64,000 nt of DNA from Cupriavidus phytohabitans (GTDB lineage Bacteria > Pseudomonadota > Gammaproteobacteria > Burkholderiales > Burkholderiaceae): positions 1,885 through 65,884 of the forward strand of contig NZ_AUFE01000025.1 of the NCBI RefSeq assembly GCF_000426345.1, read 5' to 3'. This document shows positions 53,058 through 62,427 of this stretch, piece by piece (the stretch's first letter is position 1; the number at the start of each line of letters is the position of its first letter). The notes beneath the pieces are model-generated. The model was not told the DNA's origin. It did no database searches and worked only from the letters and a program-made list of their open reading frames with translations. The position numbers and the translations under genes were made by a program.

Positions 53058-53076
53058 CATTATCAATTACGAGAAT
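53058..53076 (-). promoter_or_regulatory. Fur-box-like site upstream of the siderophore receptor
   Basis: CATTATCAATTACGAGAAT, 41-59 nt upstream of the receptor ATG. On the minus strand it reads as hexamers ATTCTC GTAATT GATAAT, a partial match to the GATAAT-repeat Fur box. The surrounding 100 nt are strikingly A+T-rich. Fur is encoded at 12231. Match is imperfect, so this is tentative. Confidence 0.45.
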
Positions 53077-53184
53077 GAAGGGGTCAACGAGATTGCGAAT
53101 TATTCCCATTCAACGCCGCACAGCGTTGTTTTCAGATCGGCGTTGACCGGGAGCAGTACGCTGGTGCCTGACTTGTGAGCCGAC

Positions 53185-54066
53185 TCAGGCCAACTGGTCG
53201 GCCAGGACGTTGCGCGCCTCGGCAATGAACGGCGATTCGCTGCGGCGGGCGGGTAGCAGGAAGAACTCCGCTTCGGGCAGGCGCGGCAATCCGAGCCGCG
53301 CGACCGTGCCGCCGTCCAGCGGCGCGACACCTGGCCCGATCGCCGATGCATTCAGGCAGGACAGCCCCAGCCCGGCTGCGAGCGCGAGATGCAGGCCCGC
53401 CACGCCCGAGGCCGAGTGCGCGACCTCGAACGGCAGGCGCTTGCGCAGCAGCAGCTGCACCACGAACTGGTGCAGCGAGCACGTATCGGGCAGCAGCACC
53501 AGCGGCAACGTGGCGGGCAAGGCGTCGGCCTCGCCGGAGGCCGCCACCCAGGCCAGGGCTTCGCGGCGCAGTACCGTGCCCCGCGTGCTCTTGCCTTGTG
53601 TATCGCGGCCGCGCGGCAGGCGCATGCTCAGGCCGATATCGAAAGCATCCATCTCGGCGGCGGCATCGATCGCCGCACTCTTCATCACCGTCACGTGCAG
53701 CCGCAGGTAGGGATAGCGTTCGCGCAGGCGCCGCAGCATGCCGGCGATCTCGCCGGGGCGGAAGTAATCGGTGACAGCCAGCCGCAGCTCTCCTTCCAGC
53801 GCGTGCCCGCGCAACTCCTGCAGCGCCAGTTCGTTCAGTGCGAGGATGCGGCGCGCGTGCTCCAGCAGCCGCGCACCGGCCGGCGTCGGCACTGCGCCGT
53901 GCCGCCCGCGCGACAGCAGCGGCACGCCGGCGCGCTCTTCCAGCTTGCGCAGCTGCTCGCTGACCGACGACTGCGACAGAAACAGCCGGGGCGCCGCGGC
54001 GGACAGGCTGCCGCTGTCGGCAACGGTGACAAAGGTGCGCAACTGGTCTGTTTCGAATCCACGCAT
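53185..54066 (-). CDS. LysR-family transcriptional regulator
   Basis: 293 aa from the ATG at 54066 (MRGFETDQLRTFVTVADSGS); the frame continues upstream but not with LysR sequence. Helix-turn-helix SLSAAAPRLFLSQSSVSEQL (about 17-36) and VPLLSRGRHGAVPTPAGARL, then a C-terminal effector-binding domain. It is divergent from the tautomerase gene with a 142-nt gap, so it probably regulates it and itself. Effector unknown. Confidence 0.88.
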   Translation of the reverse strand: MRGFETDQLRTFVTVADSGSLSAAAPRLFLSQSSVSEQLRKLEERAGVPLLSRGRHGAVPTPAGARLLEHARRILALNELALQELRGHALEGELRLAVTDYFRPGEIAGMLRRLRERYPYLRLHVTVMKSAAIDAAAEMDAFDIGLSMRLPRGRDTQGKSTRGTVLRREALAWVAASGEADALPATLPLVLLPDTCSLHQFVVQLLLRKRLPFEVAHSASGVAGLHLALAAGLGLSCLNASAIGPGVAPLDGGTVARLGLPRLPEAEFFLLPARRSESPFIAEARNVLADQLA

Positions 54067-54208
54067 GTCGGGGCTCCAGCAAAGGGGGAAAAAGGCGGCC
54101 GCAGTTCCTTCGGCTGATCCGATGGATCGCATCGGATATTCCCGCTTATCCGATAGTACACCGGCTCCTAACATGGCATCACCCACCCACGAAACAAGGA
54201 GCACAGCC

Positions 54209-54601
54209 ATGCCCCACATCGTCCTGCAGCTCTCCGGCCAGCCCGATGCCGCCCTCACCCGCCGCAGCGCCGCCGCCATCGCCGACCTGACCGCAAGCGT
54301 GCTCGGCAAGAAACGCGACGTGATTGCCATCACCGTCCACTATGTACCGCACGACAACTGGATCATCGGCGGCGTGCCGCTGTCCGGGCAGGACCGCAAC
54401 GCCTTCCACCTCGATATCAGCGTCACCGACGAGACCAATACCAAGGCCGAAAAGGCGCAGTTCATCCAGGCCGTGTTCGAGACCATGGCGGGCCTGCTCG
54501 GCAACCTGCATCCCGTCTCCTATGTGCATGTCATCGATGCCCGCGCGGCGGCGTACGGCTATGGCGGCCGCACGCAGGAGTACCGCCACCAGCAGGGCTG
54601 A
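54209..54601 (+). CDS. Tautomerase-family protein
   Basis: 130 aa from the ATG at 54209, with AAGGAGCACAG ahead. After removal of Met the N-terminal Pro (MPHIVLQLSGQPDAALTRRS) would be the catalytic base, the defining feature of 4-oxalocrotonate tautomerase/MIF-type enzymes. At 130 aa it is about twice 4-OT and fits the longer subgroups (MSAD/cis-CaaD-like). Substrate unknown. Divergent from the LysR gene, likely its target. Confidence 0.82.
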   Translation: MPHIVLQLSGQPDAALTRRSAAAIADLTASVLGKKRDVIAITVHYVPHDNWIIGGVPLSGQDRNAFHLDISVTDETNTKAEKAQFIQAVFETMAGLLGNLHPVSYVHVIDARAAAYGYGGRTQEYRHQQG

Positions 54602-54768
54602 CGCGCGCGGCGAAGGCTACGGCACCATGCTGCGCAACGAGCCCGAGTATTTTGTGACCGGACTGGCCTGAAGCAATCGGGCGGCCCGCCGCTTGTACAT
54701 TTGATGCGTTGTTAACTAGTGTGGTTGGGTGCAGCCGGCACCCAACCCGGCCAACTGGAATCCGACGC

Positions 54769-55602
54769 ATGAAACAGATCACCCTGCCCGACGGCGAGCG
54801 CATTCCCGCGCTCGGCATGGGAACGTGGAACATGGGCGAGACGCCCGCCGCGCGCGCCGAAGAGATCGCCACGCTAAGGCTGGGCCTTGACCTGGGCCTG
54901 CGGCTGATCGATACCGCCGAGATGTACGGCGAAGGCCAGTCCGAGGAAATGATCGGCGAGGCCCTGGCCGGGCGGCGCGAAGAGGCCTTCCTGGTCAGCA
55001 AGGTCTATCCGTTCAACGCCAGCCGCCGCGGCACCGTGCAGGCGTGCGAGCGCAGCCTGCGGCGGCTGCGCACCGACCGCATCGACCTGTACCTGCTGCA
55101 CTGGCGCGGCGGCGTGCCGCTGGAAGAAACGGTCACCGCCATGCAGGCGCTGCAGCGCGACGGCAAGATCCGCCACTGGGGCGTGAGCAACCTGGACCTG
55201 GCGGACCTGCAGGAGTTGTGGGACGCGCCCGGCGGCGACGGCATGGCCACCAACCAGCTGCTGTACAACCTGGGCCGGCGTGGGATCGAATGGGACCTGC
55301 TGCCGTGGCTGCGACAGCGCGGCATCCCGGTGATGGCCTACTCGCCGATCGAGCAGTCGCGGCTGCTGGGCAACCCGGGGCTGAAGCGCTTCGCGCGCGA
55401 CCACGGCATGACCGCGGCGCAGGCGGCGCTGGCCTGGCTGCTGGCGCAGGACGGCGTCATCGCCATTCCCAAGACCGGCCGGCGCGAGCGCCTGCAGGAG
55501 AATATCGGCGCGCTGTCACACCCGTTGTCAGCGGCCCAGCTGGCCGAACTCGACCGCATCTTCCCGCCACCGGACGGGCCAGGGGCGCTGGAGATGCTGT
55601 GA
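54769..55602 (+). CDS. Aldo/keto reductase
   Basis: 277 aa from the ATG at 54769. (beta/alpha)8 barrel with the tetrad Asp and Tyr in LIDTAEMYGEGQS, Lys in FLVSKVYPFN and His in YLLHWRGG; the cofactor-binding C-terminal part contains IPKTGRRERLQENIGAL. NADPH-dependent carbonyl reductase; substrate unknown. Stands alone between the tautomerase and the small lipoprotein gene. Confidence 0.88.
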   Translation: MKQITLPDGERIPALGMGTWNMGETPAARAEEIATLRLGLDLGLRLIDTAEMYGEGQSEEMIGEALAGRREEAFLVSKVYPFNASRRGTVQACERSLRRLRTDRIDLYLLHWRGGVPLEETVTAMQALQRDGKIRHWGVSNLDLADLQELWDAPGGDGMATNQLLYNLGRRGIEWDLLPWLRQRGIPVMAYSPIEQSRLLGNPGLKRFARDHGMTAAQAALAWLLAQDGVIAIPKTGRRERLQENIGALSHPLSAAQLAELDRIFPPPDGPGALEML

Positions 55603-55621
55603 GCGCGCCCGCGGCGCGGCG

Positions 55622-56035
55622 TCAGTTCAGGCGCGACGCATAGCGTTCGCGCTCGACGTAGCGCACCAGGTAGTTGCGCGCCTTGTCGCGGGTATCGGCC
55701 GTGACGCGCGCCGCCGCCTGGCGGGCGCTGTTCTTGCCGTGCGACGACGACATCTGTCCGTCCAGGTAGCTGCGGAAGGCGTCGTGCATGGCGTTCAGGT
55801 CGGACTGGCACGCGGCCAGCGCCGCATTCGCCACGTCTTTCGACTGGCCCTTGGACGCCAGGTTGTCGTCGGCCTTTTCCTTGACGCAATCCATGTATTT
55901 GGCGCGCAGCGACTGCCAGCCGCTGCCGTCGGCGGTCGCGGCAGCGCTGGCGCTATCCCCGGCGGGTCCGGTCGAGGGCTGGGAAGCGCACGCAGCGAGG
56001 AGCGCCAGTGGCAGGGCGGTAAGAATTTTCTTCAT
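55622..56035 (-). CDS. Small putative lipoprotein of unknown function
   Basis: 137 aa from the ATG at 56035. Signal peptide MKKILTALPLALLAAC with lipobox LAAC, then a helical, charged region (WQSLRAKYMDCVKEKADDNL, AACQSDLNAMHDAFRSYLDG, RDKARNYLVRYVERERYASR). Two cysteines (CVKEK and AACQS) could form a disulfide. Family not recognised. Convergent with the aldo/keto reductase gene and divergent from the SYLF gene. Confidence 0.72.
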   Translation of the reverse strand: MKKILTALPLALLAACASQPSTGPAGDSASAAATADGSGWQSLRAKYMDCVKEKADDNLASKGQSKDVANAALAACQSDLNAMHDAFRSYLDGQMSSSHGKNSARQAAARVTADTRDKARNYLVRYVERERYASRLN

Positions 56036-56224
56036 GCCTTGATGATGCGATGCGGCGGTGCCGCATGGGTGCGTGGTGGTTTCGGGAGCCGTCAAACTGC
56101 CACGAATGCGTCGGCGAGGCTACCTTCGTCACAAATGGAAACGCCTCGTCACCACGTGATCTTTTGTCCGAGTGCTTCTGGCGCCTATGCTTCAGAGACG
56201 ACAACAACACCCAAGGAGACAAGA

Positions 56225-56803
56225 ATGAAGCGTCGAAACTTCCTGACCGCCAGCGCAGGCCTGGCCCTGGGCAGCCTGGCACTGGGTGCCTGTACCACCA
56301 CACCACCCGACGCGCCGGCCGACAAGGCGGCCCGGCGGCGCGAGCTCGACTCGGGCGTCGATGCCACGCTGTCGCGCCTGTATGGCTCGGTCAACGGCTC
56401 GCGCGAACTCGGCAATCGCGCGCGCGGCATCCTGGTGTTCCCCAAGACGTTGTCGGCCGGCTTTATCGTCGGCGGCGAATATGGCGACGGCGCCCTGCGC
56501 TCGGGCGGCGCAACGCGCGGCTATTACCGCCTGGTTTCCGGCTCGTTCGGCTGGCAGATCGGCGCGCAGTCCAAGTCAGTGATCCTGATGTTCCTGACGC
56601 AGGACGCGTACGACAAGTTCGTACGCAGCTCAGGCTGGACCGCCGGTGTCGATGCCACCGTCGCGCTGGCGACGGTCGGCGCCAGCGGCGTGCTCGACAC
56701 CAATACCGCGCAGCAGCCGATCGTCGGTTTCGTGATGACCAATGCGGGGCTGATGGCGGGCCTGAGCCTCGAAGGCAGCAAGATCACCCGGCTCGACCTG
56801 TAA
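56225..56803 (+). CDS. SYLF/YSC84-domain lipid-binding protein with Tat-type lipoprotein signal
   Basis: 192 aa from the ATG at 56225 (AAGGAGACAAG before it). The N-terminus MKRRNFLTASAGLALGSLAL carries a twin-Arg motif followed by lipobox LGAC, so export by Tat as a lipoprotein is plausible. The SYLF domain is seen in RGILVFPKTLSAGFIVGGEY, FGWQIGAQSKSVILMFLTQD and the terminal GLMAGLSLEGSKITRLDL. SYLF domains bind phospholipid; cellular role unclear. Confidence 0.87.
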   Translation: MKRRNFLTASAGLALGSLALGACTTTPPDAPADKAARRRELDSGVDATLSRLYGSVNGSRELGNRARGILVFPKTLSAGFIVGGEYGDGALRSGGATRGYYRLVSGSFGWQIGAQSKSVILMFLTQDAYDKFVRSSGWTAGVDATVALATVGASGVLDTNTAQQPIVGFVMTNAGLMAGLSLEGSKITRLDL

Positions 56804-56908
56804 GCGTCTGGCGCGGCCTTGCGCCGCACGGCAGGACCGCCGTGCGGCTGCATTTTTCGCGGCCACTTGCCGCGAGGGGATAGAATTCGTCCCTTTGGCC
56901 GAATTCTC

Positions 56909-57808
56909 ATGTGGTTCAAGAACCTGCAGGTCCATCGTTTCTCCGCCCCGTGGACGTCCGGCGCCGACGAAGTCGAAGCCAGCCTGGCGAAGCACGCCTT
57001 CTACCCCGGTACCAGCCTCGAAATGCAGACGCAGGGCTGGGCCTCGCCCCGTGACAACGGCCAGCTGGTCCACGCCGTGGGCCGCCAGATGCTGCTGACG
57101 CTACGCACCGAGAAGAAGCTGCTGCCGACCACCGTGGTCAACCAGGTCACGCGCGCACGCGCCGCGGAGATCGAAGAGCAGCAAGGCTACAAGCCGGGCC
57201 GCAAGCAGATGAAGGAACTGAAGGAGCAGGTCACCGAGGAACTGCTGCCGCGCGCCTTCAGCATCCGCCGCGACACGCGCGTGTGGATCGACCCGGACAA
57301 CGGCTGGCTGGCGATCGACGCCGCGGCCGCGGCCAAGGCCGATGAAGTGCGCGGCATGCTGTTCAAGGCGCTGGATCCGCTGCCGCTGGTCAACCTGCAT
57401 GTCAACCAGTCGCCGGTGGCGGCAATGACCGAATGGCTGGCCGGCGATGCCGCGCCGGGCGGCTTCACCGTCGACCAGGAAATCGAGCTGCAGTCCGGCA
57501 GCGAAAGCAAGGCCACCGTGCGCTATGTGCGCCACCCGCTCGATCCCGAAGACCTGCGCCGCCATATTGCCGCGGGCAAGCGCTGCACGCGCCTGGCGAT
57601 GACGTGGAACGACCGCGTCTCGTTCGTGCTGACCGACGGGCTGGTGGTGAAGAAGGTGGCGCCGCTGGACGTGATCAAGGAACAGGCCGACGGCACCACG
57701 CATGACGAAGACGAGCGCTTCGACGCCGATTTCGCCATGATGGCCGGCGAGCTGTCCGGCCTGCTGGGCGACCTGACCGAAGCGCTGGGCGGCGAACGCA
57801 AGAGCTGA
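56909..57808 (+). CDS. rdgC: Recombination-associated protein RdgC
   Basis: 299 aa from the ATG at 56909, [12 protein letters not shown] being the typical start. Motifs such as [60 protein letters not shown] and the C-terminal [20 protein letters not shown] fit RdgC. Forms a DNA-encircling ring that modulates RecA. There is no usual Shine-Dalgarno sequence; a palindrome (AGAATTCG at 56882-56889 and CGAATTCT at 56900-56907) ends 1 nt before the ATG. Confidence 0.94.
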   Translation: MWFKNLQVHRFSAPWTSGADEVEASLAKHAFYPGTSLEMQTQGWASPRDNGQLVHAVGRQMLLTLRTEKKLLPTTVVNQVTRARAAEIEEQQGYKPGRKQMKELKEQVTEELLPRAFSIRRDTRVWIDPDNGWLAIDAAAAAKADEVRGMLFKALDPLPLVNLHVNQSPVAAMTEWLAGDAAPGGFTVDQEIELQSGSESKATVRYVRHPLDPEDLRRHIAAGKRCTRLAMTWNDRVSFVLTDGLVVKKVAPLDVIKEQADGTTHDEDERFDADFAMMAGELSGLLGDLTEALGGERKS

Positions 57809-57843
57809 GGCAGGCGGCGCGCGCTGCCGCAGGCCGGCCCCCA

Positions 57844-58296
57844 TTACGCCGGTTTCGCCACCCAGTTCACCTTGGGGAAACGGCCGGCAAACCCGGCCGG
57901 CATCGGCACCACGGTCTTGCCGGCGTAGTCGAAGAACACGAAGCCTGACTTGGCCATGGCGATCAACGCGCCGTCAGCCGGGCGCGTGATGCGGAAGATG
58001 ATGTCGCCGCCGTACTTGTTGAAGTCCATCACGCCGACCTCGAACAGCAGCTGGTCGCGCGCGTGCGCTTCGTTGCGATACATGGTGGCCAGGTCCGTGA
58101 CGATGATGCCGAAACCTTCCACCTGGTCCCCCTCGCTGCCGAACTCATAGAGGAAGCGGGCGCGCGCCTCGGAGATCATCGAGATCATCGAATCGTTGGC
58201 CAGGTGGTTGGCCGAGTTGATGTCGGTGACGCGCACGGTCAGGTGGGTCGAATAGCAGAACTGGTCGTCGGGAAGGTCGAGTTGAAGACGGGCCAT
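57844..58296 (-). CDS. Acyl-CoA thioesterase family protein (hotdog fold)
   Basis: 150 aa. The pattern HLTVRVTDINSANHLANDSM followed by FGIIVTDLATMYRNEAHARD, DRLLFE-type strand and IAMAKSGFVFFDYAGKTVVP matches single-domain hotdog thioesterases. The Asn of the SANHLAND segment sits where the catalytic Asp of the 4-hydroxybenzoyl-CoA group would be. Substrate unknown. Convergent with rdgC (35-nt gap). Confidence 0.8.
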   Translation of the reverse strand: MARLQLDLPDDQFCYSTHLTVRVTDINSANHLANDSMISMISEARARFLYEFGSEGDQVEGFGIIVTDLATMYRNEAHARDQLLFEVGVMDFNKYGGDIIFRITRPADGALIAMAKSGFVFFDYAGKTVVPMPAGFAGRFPKVNWVAKPA

Positions 58297-58418
58297 GGCG
58301 GCATCGGGCTAAGTGGACAGGAAGCCGCCGCCCGGCGCGCGCAAGGGTCATCCGATCCCGGGCAGGCTGGCGGCGAGGCGCCCATCATAGTCGATCCGGC
58401 CGGTTCGGCCAGCGGGGC

Positions 58419-59774
58419 TCAGGGATTGAGCGGCGGCAGGGCTGCGGGCATCGCCCGATGCGCGCGGACAGGCCGGTGTGGGGGGCCGTACTTCGGCAAC
58501 AGGCCCGCAAGTTCGCTGCCGTTCCATTGCCCCGTGCCGGTGCCGGCACCGAACAGGCGCCGTTCGAGTTCATCAACGGCGGAAACCAGCGCCGTGTCGC
58601 TGGTGCCTGCCGCCCACTCCGAAGGGGCCTTGCCCCACGCGGTGCTCGACCACCCCCCCAGAGCGCGATAGGCTGCCGGTGCGTCATCCGCGCGGCAGGC
58701 CTGCAGCAACGCAGCGAGCCGCGCCTCGCTGCCAGCCGCCCTGGCGCTGCGCCGTGCCGCGAGCGCCCGGCGCAGGCGTGCCACGCGCGGCCGTGCCCAA
58801 TGCAGCAGCAGCCACGCCAGCACCAGTACCAGGGCACCCCCGGCCGCCCACCGCCACAGGCGCCACGCGGTGCCGCCCTCCCCGGGCAGCGGCACGGCGC
58901 GCGGGCCGGTCGGGGACAGTCCTGCGAGGTGCTGCGCGGAAGCCACGTCGACCTTCACCTCGGGTGCCTCCGATTCGCCGGGCTTGCGCGTCACCGGGTC
59001 GAACCATTCCACCTTGATCGCCGGCAGCGTATAGGTCCCGGCGTGCTCGAACACATAGGTAATGCGGTCCGTGCGGCTGCCGCCCGTATTGCCGGCGCTG
59101 TCGTGCGCGGCATCGCTGAGTTGCGGATCGCCAGCGAACACGCGCACGCCGGATGGCGCCTCGACCTTTGGCGGCCGGATCATCATGGCCTGGGTCTGCG
59201 GCGCGAACGTGGTGATGGTGCGCACCAGCGCGTCACCGGCATGGAATTGCGCCTGTGGGCCGCTCACCGGGCGGTCGAAGCGCTGCGTGACGTTCAGGCG
59301 CGCCACCGGCAGCGTGGCAACGGCCGGCGCGCCGGCTGCTCCCGCGGCGCGGATCGTGGTGGCCGGCAGCGTGACGCTGCCCTGCCGCGGCTTGCCGTCG
59401 TCGCCGGAATAGGTGAAGGCGATGGAGACCTGCGGCAACCGGAAATCGCCGCCCTGCTCCGCGGCAAACAGGTAGGTCTTCCGGATGCCGGCATAGGTCA
59501 CGCCGTTGATGGTCTCGACCGTGTTCTGGCCGCGGTCGTCCGGCATGGTGACGATCGCGCCGGGCACCTGCAGCGTCGGAAAGACCGGCGCCGACAGGAA
59601 GAAGTTGGGCGCCAGTACCGTCACGTCGATGCGGATCTGCTGGCCCGGCAGCACCGGCTGCTGCGCCGCCACGTTGACGCGCACGACGGGATCGGCCCCC
59701 AGCGCGAGCGCGCTCGCCAGCCACAACACAAGGCCGGCGAGCCAGATGCCGAAGCTCCGCCCCGTGCGCATCAT
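58419..59774 (-). CDS. batD: BatD-type oxygen-tolerance membrane protein
   Basis: 451 aa from the ATG at 59774 (a second ATG follows). Signal peptide (MRTGRSFGIWLAGLVLWLAS), repeated immunoglobulin-like beta domains (RVNVAAQQPVLPGQQIRIDV, LNVTQRFDRPVSGPQAQFHA), one membrane helix (about 311-332) and a cytoplasmic tail. BatD family proteins accompany VWA proteins in stress-tolerance loci. Its start overlaps the BatB/TPR stop by 4 nt (ATGA). Last gene of the Bat operon in this window. Confidence 0.8.
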   Translation of the reverse strand: MMRTGRSFGIWLAGLVLWLASALALGADPVVRVNVAAQQPVLPGQQIRIDVTVLAPNFFLSAPVFPTLQVPGAIVTMPDDRGQNTVETINGVTYAGIRKTYLFAAEQGGDFRLPQVSIAFTYSGDDGKPRQGSVTLPATTIRAAGAAGAPAVATLPVARLNVTQRFDRPVSGPQAQFHAGDALVRTITTFAPQTQAMMIRPPKVEAPSGVRVFAGDPQLSDAAHDSAGNTGGSRTDRITYVFEHAGTYTLPAIKVEWFDPVTRKPGESEAPEVKVDVASAQHLAGLSPTGPRAVPLPGEGGTAWRLWRWAAGGALVLVLAWLLLHWARPRVARLRRALAARRSARAAGSEARLAALLQACRADDAPAAYRALGGWSSTAWGKAPSEWAAGTSDTALVSAVDELERRLFGAGTGTGQWNGSELAGLLPKYGPPHRPVRAHRAMPAALPPLNP

Positions 59775-61405
59775 GGTTTGGCTCCGGCCGGCTGCGCCCG
59801 GCTCTGCTGCAGCGCGAACTTGCGCTGCAGCAATTCGGTCGGCGTGGTCTGGATCGCGCGCATCCAGGTCTCGGCGCTTTCGACCGCGCCCATCTCCAGC
59901 TTCTTGCCCTCGCCCTCGGGCGGCCTGGACTCGCTGTCGTACTTCACTTCGTCTGGCTTGATGTCGGGCGGCTCCTCGCCTTCCTTCGGCTTTTCCGCCT
60001 TGGCGGCCAGTTTCTCCATGAGCGCCAGGTTGGCCGCTGCCGCGGGCCATTGCGGGCGGCGTTTCAGGGCCTGCCGGTAGCGCGCCGCCGCATCCTTGTA
60101 CTTGCCCATCCACGCCAGCGCATCGCCCTGGTTGAAGTCGCTCTCGGGCGAATCGATCAGCGCGAAGCTCTGCACCGCCTGCGCGTATTGCCCCGCGCGG
60201 TACTGCGCCACGCCGCGCCACATGGGGTCGTCGAACAGCGCGGCGGCGCCGGCAAAGTCGCCATGCTCGAACGCCCGGCGGCCCTGCTGGTCATGCGTGA
60301 GCCACAGGTCTACAAAGCGCCACGCGCGCGGCGCTTCGGCACCCGACGCCGAAGCCTGCGCGCGCAACTCCTGCTGCGGCGCCGCCAGCGCCACGGCAAG
60401 CAGCACGCCCGCGATCCAGCGCACGGTCCAACCCTTGCGGAACCACAGCACACCCAGCAGTGCAATGGGTATCGTGAGCCACCAGCCCTCATCCTTCCAG
60501 CGCGTGTTGTCCGCCGACTGCTTCTGCGCGAGGTGCGACTGCACGTGGCGCTGCACCCAGGCCACGTCGTCGTCGCTGTCGGGCGTGAACGTGGCAACCG
60601 GCACGCCGGTATCGTCGCCAAAGCGCTTGAGCGCGGCCATGTCCATGCGCGCGAACACGCGCACGCCGTCCCTCTCGACAAAGCCGTCGGTGCCGCTGCG
60701 CAGCGGGCCGCCGCGCTCGGTACCGATTGCCAGCACCACCGGCTGGCTGCGCCCGCTGCCTGCCTGGGCCTCGAACGCGCGCTCGGCGGCGGTTTCCACC
60801 CCATCCGTCAGGAACAGGATGGTGCCGGGCACCTCCTCATGCGCAAGCGCCGCGTCGATGGTGCGCAGCGCCAGCGCGGTGTCCCGGCCGGGCGCCGGCA
60901 TGATGCGGGTCTGCAGCGCATCGACAAAGGTCTGCAGCAGCGTGGCGTCGTCGGTCAGCGGCAGCACCAGGTGCGTCGATCCGGCATAGGCCCAGATGGC
61001 GGTACGTCCGCCGTCGCGGCGCGCCAGCAGCGCCTTGACCTTGAGTTTCGCGCGTTCGAGCCGCGTGGGCGTCACGTCGATGGCATCCATGGTCGGCGAC
61101 AGGTCGATGGCGATCGCCAGCGGCGCCTTGTCGTCGAGAAACGGCGGGCGCTCGCGCTCCCCCGCGGGACCGGCCAGCGCAATGGCGCCGAGCGCGAGCA
61201 GCAGCGCGGTCAGGTGCACGGGGCGGATGGCCAGCCGGCGTCGCTCGCCGACCATCAGCGCGTCCAGCAGGTGCGGGGCGATCGCGTCGCGCCAGCGGCG
61301 CCGCACATCGCCGCGGCGGCGCACCGCCCACACCAGCAGCACCGCCGGGACCAGCACGAGCAGCCACCATGGGCGCAGGAAATGGAAATCGGCAAGCGCC
61401 TGCAT
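59771..61405 (-). CDS. VWA-TPR protein (BatB/BatC-like fusion)
   Basis: 544 aa from the ATG at 61405. Two N-terminal membrane helices (about 13-28 and 62-79), a von Willebrand A domain with metal site IAIDLSPTMD (D101, S103, T105 in place of the usual Ser) and TILFLTDGVETAAERA, two further membrane segments, then TPR-type repeats (FEHGDFAGAAALFDDPMWRG, YRAGQYAQAVQSFALID, ALAWMGKYKDAAARYRQALK) and a charged tail. In Bacteroides BatB and the TPR protein BatC are separate; fusion is common in proteobacteria. Start overlaps the BatA stop by one base. Confidence 0.83.
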   Translation of the reverse strand: MQALADFHFLRPWWLLVLVPAVLLVWAVRRRGDVRRRWRDAIAPHLLDALMVGERRRLAIRPVHLTALLLALGAIALAGPAGERERPPFLDDKAPLAIAIDLSPTMDAIDVTPTRLERAKLKVKALLARRDGGRTAIWAYAGSTHLVLPLTDDATLLQTFVDALQTRIMPAPGRDTALALRTIDAALAHEEVPGTILFLTDGVETAAERAFEAQAGSGRSQPVVLAIGTERGGPLRSGTDGFVERDGVRVFARMDMAALKRFGDDTGVPVATFTPDSDDDVAWVQRHVQSHLAQKQSADNTRWKDEGWWLTIPIALLGVLWFRKGWTVRWIAGVLLAVALAAPQQELRAQASASGAEAPRAWRFVDLWLTHDQQGRRAFEHGDFAGAAALFDDPMWRGVAQYRAGQYAQAVQSFALIDSPESDFNQGDALAWMGKYKDAAARYRQALKRRPQWPAAAANLALMEKLAAKAEKPKEGEEPPDIKPDEVKYDSESRPPEGEGKKLEMGAVESAETWMRAIQTTPTELLQRKFALQQSRAQPAGAKP

Positions 61406-62427
61406 CACGGCTCCTCCGCCGCCGGCTGCGGCGCGCCCTGTCGGCGCGGACGCGACAGCCAGGCCGACCACACCGCCATGATGAGCTGGTACACCAGCAC
61501 CACGCCGACCGCGGCGCCGAGCGGCCACATGAACAGCTCCCGGCGCGGCCGCCACGACAGCGTCTTGTGGTTGTGCGGCGTGATGCGGTCGAGCGTCGCG
61601 TAAATGCTCTCGAGCCCCTTCTGGTCGGCGCCGAAGAAATAGCGCCCGCCCGTCTGCGCGGCGATGCGCTGCAGCACGCCGAGATCGACGCGCTGCTCGC
61701 CCTCGGCGGACGGGTCGCCGATGCCGATCGTATGGACGATCACATGCCGCTGCCTGGCGATGTCCGCGGCGCGTTCGGGCGGCATCTTGCTGGCGGTGTC
61801 GTTGCCGTCAGTCAGCACGATCAGCACCTTCTCCGGCGCCTCGCTCTGGTCGAACATCTTGATGCCAAGGCCGATGCCGTCGCCCAGCGCCGTGCTGGGC
61901 CCGGCCATGCCCGGCAGCAGGTCACGGATCATGGTCTGCACGAGCGCGTGGTCCAGCGTGAACGGCGCCAGCGGGTATGGCGCGTCGCCGAACACGATCA
62001 GGCCGATGCGGTCGCCGGGCCGGCGTGTCACAAAATTGCTGACCACCTCCCGCACCGCCTGCACGCGCGGGATCAGCGCGCCGGCCGGGTCGCGGAAATC
62101 CTGCGTATCCATCGACTGCGACAGGTCCAGCGCGAGCAGCAGGTCGCGCGCCGGCTGCACCTTCTCGATCGGCGCCTCCAGGAACTGCGGGCGCGCCAGC
62201 GCCGCTACCAGCAGCGCCCAGGCGAGCGGCGCCAGGATGCGCTGCAGCCAGTTGCTGCGCGGCACGACTGCGCCCGGCGCCGGCTTCAGCCCCGCCGCGC
62301 TGGCCACCTCGCCGAAAAACGGCAGGCGCACGGAGGGGCTTTCCTCGCGATACGGCGGCAACAGCCACCACAGCAGCAAGGGCAGCGGCAGCAGCACGAA
62401 GAGCCACGGGTATTCAAACTGGTACAT
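61405..62427 (-). CDS. batA: VWA-domain protein, BatA-like
   Basis: 340 aa from the ATG at 62427; a TTG four codons upstream is possible. Helix 1 (about 8-24), helix 2 (about 64-79), a VWA domain with a complete metal site LALDLSQSMD (D101, S103, S105) and VLIVLTDGND, and a C-terminal membrane helix (about 305-325). The VWA side faces the periplasm or cytoplasm depending on topology; the partner is BatB. Translation overlaps DUF4381 upstream by 14 nt. Confidence 0.85.
   Translation of the reverse strand: MYQFEYPWLFVLLPLPLLLWWLLPPYREESPSVRLPFFGEVASAAGLKPAPGAVVPRSNWLQRILAPLAWALLVAALARPQFLEAPIEKVQPARDLLLALDLSQSMDTQDFRDPAGALIPRVQAVREVVSNFVTRRPGDRIGLIVFGDAPYPLAPFTLDHALVQTMIRDLLPGMAGPSTALGDGIGLGIKMFDQSEAPEKVLIVLTDGNDTASKMPPERAADIARQRHVIVHTIGIGDPSAEGEQRVDLGVLQRIAAQTGGRYFFGADQKGLESIYATLDRITPHNHKTLSWRPRRELFMWPLGAAVGVVLVYQLIMAVWSAWLSRPRRQGAPQPAAEEP

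Noticed and set aside
53771..54208. Upstream extension of the tautomerase frame
   Set aside because: The catalytic N-terminal Pro follows the ATG at 54209, and an AAGGAG site is placed for it.
58419..60221. Extending batD to the full 600-codon frame
   Set aside because: The extra N-terminal part lies inside the BatB/TPR gene; a signal peptide begins at 59774 and overlaps the stop by ATGA.
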